A DNA stretch of 64,000 bases from Streptomyces smyrnaeus (GTDB lineage: Bacteria; Actinomycetota; Actinomycetes; Streptomycetales; Streptomycetaceae). Below, one piece after another: positions 59,020 to 64,000 of the stretch; position 1 is the first letter of the stretch; each line of letters starts with the position of its first letter. A model generated the notes under the pieces. It was not told the DNA's origin, did not search any database, and saw only the letters and a program-made list of their open reading frames with translations. The DNA lies in contig NZ_JAFFZM010000016.1 of NCBI RefSeq assembly GCF_017676345.1, positions 159,334 through 223,333 of the forward strand. Reading direction: 5' to 3'. A program made the position numbers and the translations under genes.

Positions 59020-60282
59020 TCAGAAGAAGACCGACCGCCGCCGCACCAGCAGCTTGTACAGGGTGTGCTGGATCGTTTCCCGCACCTGGTCGGTGAGGTT
59101 GAACATCAGCATCGGATCCTCCGCCGCCTCCGGCGGATAGTCGTCGGTGGGCACCGGCTCGCCGAACTGGATGGTCCACTTCGTCGGCAACGGCACCGCC
59201 CCCAGCGGACCGAGCCAGGGGAAGGTCGGCGTGATCGGGAAGTACGGGAAGCCGAGCAGCCGCGCGAGGGTGCGGGAGTTGCCGACCATCGGATAGATCT
59301 CCTCGGCGCCCACGATCGAGCACGGCACGATCGGCGCGCCCGCCCGCAGCGCCGTGGAGACGAACCCGCCCCTGCCGAACCGCTGCAGCTTGTAGCGGTC
59401 CGCGAAGGGCTTGCCCAACCCCTTGAAGCCCTCCGGCATCACACCGACGACCTCCCCCCGCTCCAGCAGCGTCTGGGCGTCCTCCGCGCAGGCGAGCGTG
59501 TGTCCGGCCTTGCGTGCCAGCTCGTTGACGACCGGCAGCACGAACACCAGGTCGGCGCCGAGCAGCCGCAGATGGCGGTCGGCGGGGTGGTGGTCGTGCA
59601 CGGCGACCTGCAGCATCAGACCGTCCAGCGGCAGCGTGCCCGAGTGGTTGGCGACCACCAGCGCCGCGCCGTCCGCGGGTATGTTCTCCACTCCCCGCAC
59701 CTCGACGCGGAAGTACTTCTCGAAGACCGGGCGCAGCAGCGTCATCAGCACCTGGTCGGTCAGCTCCTGGTCGTAGCCGAAGTCGTCGACCTCGTACTCG
59801 CCGGTGAGCCTGCGCCGCAGGAAGGCGAGGCCGCGCGCGGCCCTGGTCTCCCAGTCCGTACCGAGCACGCGCTCCAGCAGCCCCTCGGGCTCCGCGCCGC
59901 CTTCCGCCGGGTCGCTCCCCTCCGGGCCGGCGCCGGGGCCCGAACGGTCGGGCCCACCCTGCTCCGGCGGCTCCTCGGCCTCCTCAGCCGCGTCCGGCTG
60001 CGTCCCCGGCACGGTCGTCAGAGGCGAGCGGCGGCCCGTACGGCCGCTTCTGCGCCGCCCGCCGAGCCCCGCACCCGGGCCGGAGGTCGCCCCCGGATCG
60101 GAAGCGGTACCCGAACCGGAAGCGGAACCGGCCGTGTCGGAGGGCTGTGCGGCGCCGGAGCGGCCCGTACGCGCGGCGCGGCCCTCGCCCGAGGGCCCGC
60201 GTCCGGCAGCGGCTCCGGAGGCTCCCGAGCCGCGCGAGCGGTCCCTGTCGTCGTCGAAGGGTATGACCTTCGCGTCAGCCAT
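59020..60282 (-). CDS. PlsC-like acyltransferase with disordered N-terminus
   Basis: 420 residues. A charged Gly/Ser/Pro-rich N-terminal region (1-140) precedes a lysophospholipid acyltransferase domain. The acyltransferase motif HX4D is NHSGTLPLDG (about 215-224), and the later motifs GVMPEGFKGLGKPF and GAPIVPCSIVGAEEIYP are present. It may acylate a phospholipid or another acceptor at the membrane; the acceptor is unknown. It overlaps the preceding SDR gene by 8 bases, so translation is probably coupled. It is convergent with rsbN. The pair is conserved beside bldN. Confidence 0.88.
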   Translation of the reverse strand: MADAKVIPFDDDRDRSRGSGASGAAAGRGPSGEGRAARTGRSGAAQPSDTAGSASGSGTASDPGATSGPGAGLGGRRRSGRTGRRSPLTTVPGTQPDAAEEAEEPPEQGGPDRSGPGAGPEGSDPAEGGAEPEGLLERVLGTDWETRAARGLAFLRRRLTGEYEVDDFGYDQELTDQVLMTLLRPVFEKYFRVEVRGVENIPADGAALVVANHSGTLPLDGLMLQVAVHDHHPADRHLRLLGADLVFVLPVVNELARKAGHTLACAEDAQTLLERGEVVGVMPEGFKGLGKPFADRYKLQRFGRGGFVSTALRAGAPIVPCSIVGAEEIYPMVGNSRTLARLLGFPYFPITPTFPWLGPLGAVPLPTKWTIQFGEPVPTDDYPPEAAEDPMLMFNLTDQVRETIQHTLYKLLVRRRSVFF

Positions 60283-61342
60283 CCTGGCGCACCTCCTCCG
60301 GGCCCGGCTTCCCCGGCAGCAGCGCGACGAACCGGTCGACCGTTTCGGCCAGTCTGCGCGGTGGCAGCAGGCCCGGGCCGCGTTCCCGTACGAAGGCGTC
60401 GAGCGTCTCGGCGGTCGTCCGGCGCGGCGTGAACCCGAGGACGTCGCGGGCATGCGCCGTGTGCACCACCCGCCCGTGGGTGAGCAGCCGTATCTGCTCG
60501 GGCGAGAAGTCCGTCGCGCCCACCGAGCGCAGCACACTGCGGCTCCATCGGATCGCCGGCAGCAGCATCGGCGCAGTCGGCCGCCCCAGACGCCGTGCGC
60601 ACTGCGACAGCAGCAGCACACCCTCGCCGGCGATGTTGAACGTCCCGGCGTTGAGCGTGCCCCGGCGCGGCTCGCCCGCCGCGAGTCGCAGCACCTCGAT
60701 CACGTCGTCGTCGTGCACGAACTGCAGCCGGGGGTCGTACCCCAGGACGGTGGGCAGGACGGGCAGCCCGAAGTAGGCGGCGAGCGGCGACTCGGCGGCG
60801 GGACCCAGGATGTGGGCGAACCGCAGCACGGTCACCGCGACATCCGGTCGGCGCCGCGCGAACCCGCGTACATAGCCCTCGACCTCGACGGCGTCCTTGG
60901 CGAAGCCGCCGCTGGGCAGGTCCCTGACAGGGGTCGTCTCGTCGAAGACGGCGGGGTCGCGGGGCGCGGAACCGTACACACTCGTCGTCGATTTGATCAC
61001 CAGACGACTGATGGTGGGCGCTTTCTGACAGGCGCCGAGCAACTGCATGGCACCGATGACATTGGTCTCCTTGACCGCGCCACGCCCGCCGCCGCCCAGC
61101 GTCGGCGGGGTGCCGTGCACATCCATGTGGACAACCGTGTCCACGGCGTGCTCGGCCAGCACCTTGCCGATGGCCGGCTGCCGTGTGTCGGCCCGCACGA
61201 ACTCCGCGTCGCCGAGGTCGTGCACGGGAGGCTGGGCGTCCACACCGATCACCCGGCTCACATCGGGCTCACGCTGGATACGGCGCACGAAACGGCCACC
61301 GAGCGGTCTGGCCACCCCGGTGACGAGCACCACCTTGCCCAC
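60275..61342 (-). CDS. Extended SDR/NAD-epimerase-like protein with altered active site
   Basis: 355 residues. The N-terminal dinucleotide motif is VLVTGVARPLGGRF (TGxxxxxG), and VIGVDAQPP supplies the ribose-binding Asp. Where the catalytic YxxxK is expected, after STTSVYGSAPRD, the sequence reads GGFAKDAVEVEGY, with Phe and Val at the usual Tyr and Lys places. It may therefore bind NAD(P) without classical SDR chemistry. GTG 61342 with GGAGG 6 bases before is chosen. It overlaps the acyltransferase gene by 8 bases. The role is unknown; lipid or surface-sugar modification is plausible from the partner. Confidence 0.85.
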   Translation of the reverse strand: MGKVVLVTGVARPLGGRFVRRIQREPDVSRVIGVDAQPPVHDLGDAEFVRADTRQPAIGKVLAEHAVDTVVHMDVHGTPPTLGGGGRGAVKETNVIGAMQLLGACQKAPTISRLVIKSTTSVYGSAPRDPAVFDETTPVRDLPSGGFAKDAVEVEGYVRGFARRRPDVAVTVLRFAHILGPAAESPLAAYFGLPVLPTVLGYDPRLQFVHDDDVIEVLRLAAGEPRRGTLNAGTFNIAGEGVLLLSQCARRLGRPTAPMLLPAIRWSRSVLRSVGATDFSPEQIRLLTHGRVVHTAHARDVLGFTPRRTTAETLDAFVRERGPGLLPPRRLAETVDRFVALLPGKPGPEEVRQDG

Positions 61343-61409
61343 GTTCCCTCCCTGACACCCCGGACGCGGTCGCCGCCCCTCGGGGCAATACCGCGAATCC
61401 ATAGCAGAA

Positions 61410-61452
61410 CCGCCGCCTTTCTCTCCGAACTGAACGGAGAGAAAGGCGGCGG
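61410..61452 (-). terminator. Perfect 18-bp hairpin after the bS22 gene
   Basis: CCGCCGCCTTTCTCTCCG (61410-61427), a 7-base loop, and its exact complement (61435-61452). It lies 24 bases after the bS22 stop on the minus strand and 68 before the SDR gene, separating the two transcription units. Confidence 0.88.
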
Positions 61453-61475
61453 TCAGTGGCGTGCGGTGCGCTCGC

Positions 61476-61574
61476 TCACTTCTTGTTGCGACGCTGCACT
61501 CGCGTCCGCTTCAGCAGCTTGCGGTGCTTCTTCTTAGCCATCCGCTTACGCCGCTTCTTGATGACAGAGCCCAC
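61476..61574 (-). CDS. Small ribosomal protein bS22 (32 residues, AURKAIP1/COX24-like)
   Basis: GTG 61574, preceded by GAGGG at 6 bases, opens a 32-residue very basic peptide: GSVIKKRRKRMAKKKHRKLL, then KRTRVQRRNKK. It matches the AURKAIP1/COX24 C-terminal motif of the actinobacterial ribosomal protein bS22, seen in mycobacterial 30S structures. It sits in the small subunit near the decoding region. Shorter than the usual annotation cut-off, it is easily missed. A strong hairpin follows it. The position beside the excisionase-like HTH gene is kept in Streptomyces. Confidence 0.92.
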   Translation of the reverse strand: MGSVIKKRRKRMAKKKHRKLLKRTRVQRRNKK

Positions 61575-61758
61575 GACTACCCTCGCTCACGAATCACCCC
61601 CGCAGGACGCGGGGCGAACTCATTTCGATACTCGGTGCGGGGCGTCCGAGCCCACACGACCTACATGGGTCCACCCTACCCGCCACGCGGGAATGGTCGT
61701 GAATCGAGGGGGCACCGGGGCTCCGGTGCAGCGGTGACCGATCACACCCGATGTCGGC

Positions 61759-61968
61759 CTAGGCGCTCTCCACCCCCACGTACGACTCCTCGAGGTACTC
61801 ATGGACAGCCTTCTCCGGCACCCGGAAGGACCTGCCCACCCGGATCGCCGGCAGATGACCGCTGTGCACCAGCCGGTACACAGTCATCTTGGAGACTCGC
61901 ATCACCGCGGCGACCTCCGCCACGGTCAGGAACACGACCTCGTTCAACGGCCGTTCGTCAGCAGCCAT
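61759..61968 (-). CDS. Excisionase/AlpA-type HTH DNA-binding protein
   Basis: 69-residue winged HTH of the excisionase (HTH_17) type: VVFLTVAEVAAVMRVSKMTVYRLVHSG, then LPAIRVGRSFRVPEKAVHEYLEESYVG. ATG 61968 is preferred over 62001. The related small regulator BldC has a different sequence, so this is not BldC; S. coelicolor has an HTH protein at this place (named BdtA in my memory). No integrase or attachment site is nearby, so it acts as a chromosomal regulator. The target is unknown. Confidence 0.88.
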   Translation of the reverse strand: MAADERPLNEVVFLTVAEVAAVMRVSKMTVYRLVHSGHLPAIRVGRSFRVPEKAVHEYLEESYVGVESA

Positions 61969-62796
61969 GTCACACCTGAACCTTCCGCACATGTCGGGCA
62001 CCGGCTTCCCCTCCGGTGTCTCCTGCTCGCATGTGCGCTCCTCCCCAGATTAGGGGCGCGTGATGCAAGTGGTGAAGAGGAGTAGCGATCGTCCGCCTAC
62101 CGTGACAGACACGCTCGATTGAGTACATAGCGAGTAAGCGCGCGGTAGTAATCGGATTGCTCAGCGTCATCCGACGGAACGCCCGAGCGCCCTCGCCCCT
62201 CCGCTGTCTCCCGCCGCCCCACGCCGAGCGCCGCCCCCTGCGCACCCGGCGGCCCCGGAGTCCCGCTACCGCGCTGACCTGCACTGACAGCTCAACCATC
62301 GCCTTCGGCAAGCCCCTTGGCCGACGAGCTCGCGCAACAGCCACTCCTGTCGGCTCCCCCCGGGAGAGTCACGGGGCGCGCACATTCGCGCCCCGCGCAC
62401 GGACCGTTGAGCAAGCGCTGGTTTCACAGAACAGCACAACCCCCCTTACGTAGGAGAAGCCGCACTGACGTACCCCGAATCGCATCGCTATGTCGACACG
62501 TCCGCCCTGCGTCGGTGCTAGGCCGAGGCATCCGGACGACGACAGGGATGGGGCCAATGTGACGTAGTAGACCGGGAGTCGGTCCGAAGACAGCACCGGG
62601 CCGACGACGAGCGCACCGTTGCCCGGCCCCCACGCTGACACAACCGACCACGATGCGCCGGGAAACAGTCCCGGGACTGCCGATACCCCACACCGACCGG
62701 CCCTCAACCGGCCCTCTTACGGAACCATTCGCTCCCACACCGTCACAGCCGCCGACGTTCAGGGCAGCCGACAACCCTCCGGGCAGCCGCCGACGT
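61969..62796. other. 828-base region without a supported gene
   Basis: This is the longest gene-free stretch. Possible frames such as 62424-62774 (minus) lack third-position G/C bias and family resemblance. The sequence is less G+C-rich near 62090-62160 and 62400-62470. It may hold promoters of the HTH gene, an untranslated RNA or gene remnants; I see no clear tRNA fold or terminator. A 23-bp repeat marks its right end. Confidence 0.55.
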
Positions 62797-62806
62797 TCAG
62801 GGCAGC
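62746..62806. repeat. 23-bp direct repeat duplicating the 3' end of acuC
   Basis: CAGCCGCCGACGTTCAGGGC plus AGC occurs at 62746-62768 and 62784-62806, period 38. The second copy spans the acuC stop codon (62797-62799) and its last two codons; the first lies downstream. It looks like a small slippage duplication. Confidence 0.9.
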
Positions 62807-63975
62807 AGGCCGTGTGCCGGGAACACCGCCCGGCGGGTCGCCCGTACGGCCTGGTCCAGCCGGTCCGCGGGGTCGTACCCCGCCCCCCAGCCCCGCCAGT
62901 GCGGCTCCAGCCCGTCCGTCATCCGCTGCTGGGCGCCGGTGCGCCCCGTACGCGCGTACACCTCCTGCAGCCACTCGGCTGGCACTTCGGTCTCCCGCGG
63001 CACGGGCGTCCCCGCCGCGATGGCCACCAGGTGCGTCCATGTCCGCGGCACCACGTCGACCACCGCATAGCCCCCGCCACCGGTCGCCAGCCACCGGCCC
63101 TCCGCATACGTGTGCGCCCACTCGTGCGCGGACTCGGCCGCCAGCCGCTGGGCGTCCACGCTGACCGCCAAGTGCGCCAGCGGATCCTCGACATGGGTGT
63201 CCGCACCATGCTGCGAGACCAGCACCTGCGGCCCGAAGGCCTCCAGCAGTTCCGGCACCACCGCGTGCACCGCACGCAGCCAGCCCTCGTCCCCCGTTCC
63301 GGGCGGCAGCGCCACATTCACCGCGCTGCCCTCCGCGCCCTCGCCACCGCACTCCTGCGGCCACCCGGTACCTGGAAAGAGCGTGCCCGGGTGCTCGTGC
63401 AGCGAAATGGTCAGCACACGGGGGTCGTCCCAGAACACCGCCTCGACGCCGTCACCGTGATGCACATCCAGATCGACGTAGGCCACCCGCTCGGCCCCCA
63501 GCTCCAGGAGCCGTGCGATGGCGAGCGCGGGATCGTTGTAGACGCAGAAACCCGACGCACTCCCCGGCATCGCATGATGCAACCCGCCGGCGAAGTTCAC
63601 GGCGTGCAGCGCCCTGCCCTGCCATACCGCCTCGGCCCCGCCCACCGACTGCCCGGCGATCAGTGCGGAGACCTCATGCATACCCGCGAACGCCGGGTCG
63701 TCCGGGGTACCGAGGCCGTACCGCTGGTCAGCGGAGGCGGGATCGAGCGAGGCACGGCGGACGGCGTCGATGTAGTCCGCCCGGTGCACCAGCCGCAGCG
63801 TCGAGTCCCCGACAGGTTTCGCCGCCACGACGCTCAGGTCCGGGCCGCGCTCCACCCCCAACGACTCGATCAGGCGCTTCGTCAGCGCGAGCCGTACCGG
63901 GTCCATCGGATGGCCACGGCCGAAGTCGTAGCCGATGACGCCCTCGTCCCACATCAACTGCGCGCGGCCGCTCAT
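62797..63975 (-). CDS. acuC: AcuC-like class I histone deacetylase-family deacetylase
   Basis: 392-residue zinc deacetylase. The active-site His pair is in FAGGLHHAMPG, the zinc ligands begin in YVDLDVHHGDGVEAVFWDDP (Asp and His), and the third is in QHGADTHVEDPLAH. The end has TGGGGYAVVDVVPRTW with the transition-state Tyr. The length fits AcuC, which removes acetyl groups from acetyl-CoA synthetase and thus activates acetate use. The Streptomyces enzyme may deacetylate other proteins as well. The ATG at 63975 is near the window edge; its promoter lies outside. Confidence 0.92.
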   Translation of the reverse strand: MSGRAQLMWDEGVIGYDFGRGHPMDPVRLALTKRLIESLGVERGPDLSVVAAKPVGDSTLRLVHRADYIDAVRRASLDPASADQRYGLGTPDDPAFAGMHEVSALIAGQSVGGAEAVWQGRALHAVNFAGGLHHAMPGSASGFCVYNDPALAIARLLELGAERVAYVDLDVHHGDGVEAVFWDDPRVLTISLHEHPGTLFPGTGWPQECGGEGAEGSAVNVALPPGTGDEGWLRAVHAVVPELLEAFGPQVLVSQHGADTHVEDPLAHLAVSVDAQRLAAESAHEWAHTYAEGRWLATGGGGYAVVDVVPRTWTHLVAIAAGTPVPRETEVPAEWLQEVYARTGRTGAQQRMTDGLEPHWRGWGAGYDPADRLDQAVRATRRAVFPAHGLLP

Positions 63976-64000
63976 GCCGCCACCGTATCGGGCCGGGTCC

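Noticed and set aside
61759..61968. bldC
   Set aside because: It has the right size and HTH type and lies near bldN, but its recognition helix and C-terminus do not resemble BldC. The excisionase-type HTH name is safer.
62424..62774. 116-codon minus-strand frame before acuC
   Set aside because: No family resemblance, weak codon bias, and it spans the duplicated acuC end; not supported as a gene.
1..64000. Secondary-metabolite gene cluster
   Set aside because: No PKS, NRPS, terpene cyclase, lanthipeptide or siderophore enzymes are present; the acyl-CoA ligase and dioxygenase have primary-metabolism contexts.
1..64000. tRNA or rRNA genes
   Set aside because: I looked in the spacers for GGTTCGAATCC-type T-arms and found none. 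A tRNAscan run would settle it.

Overview
The window is about 72% G+C, with third-position G/C bias, GTG and TTG starts and dense ATGA/GTGA overlaps. It carries the rex-hemA-hemC-hemD-hemB operon, sigma BldN with its anti-sigma RsbN, futalosine-type menaquinone genes and System II cytochrome c maturation genes. That combination points to the chromosome of a Streptomyces or very close relative. There are no rRNA or tRNA genes that I can see, no CRISPR array, no insertion sequence, and no NRPS/PKS cluster.

Layout. 0-8 kb: a catabolic locus for a small polyol or ketose. A translationally coupled minus-strand operon (HAD phosphatase, 2-hydroxyacid dehydrogenase, FGGY kinase, DhaK-DhaL kinase, RpiB-like isomerase cut by the window edge) is divergent from a DeoR regulator and an RbtT/DalT-type polyol transporter. 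8-9.6 kb: a DUF3224 protein and a WYL regulator flank a perfect 14-bp inverted repeat. 9.6-14.2 kb: a carnitine-to-glycine-betaine module (BKACE, L-carnitine dehydrogenase, thioesterase) with a Fe(II)/2-oxoglutarate dioxygenase and an unusual XRE-TetR double-HTH regulator next to a 36-bp palindrome. 14.2-22 kb: quinone oxidoreductase, membrane-anchored Pro/Gly-rich protein, long-chain acyl-CoA synthetase, a broken MaoC-like gene, TetR, and a DAACS symporter preceded by a cysteine-rich leader peptide.

22-36 kb: UdgX, an MqnE-like protein that has lost its radical-SAM cysteines, Lrp, and UbiX/UbiA/UbiD-type menaquinone enzymes (mqnM, mqnP, mqnL), with a lipoprotein, rhomboid and Uma2 gene among them. 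Then comes the coupled ccsB-resB-ccdA-resA set, and hemL with a histidine phosphatase. 38-44.5 kb: BCCT betaine transporter, two DUF3558-like lipoproteins and a DUF2637 membrane protein. 44.6-48.3 kb: class I lysS and argS. 48.4-54.3 kb: rex-hemACDB, all start/stop overlapped, under a clear Rex operator. 54.5-62 kb: glutaredoxin-like protein, HAD-IB phosphatase, bldN, rsbN (with a matching BldN-type promoter), acyltransferase, SDR, the 32-residue ribosomal protein bS22 and an excisionase-type HTH. The window ends with acuC.

How it fits together: respiration and redox dominate the middle (menaquinone, cytochrome c maturation, heme, Rex), and development (BldN/RsbN) the right side. Carnitine breakdown and BCCT uptake may together supply the osmoprotectant glycine betaine. 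Most novel-looking items: the cluster-less MqnE-like protein at the menaquinone locus, the Cys-rich leader peptide with a hairpin before the symporter, and the XRE-TetR fusion with its palindrome.
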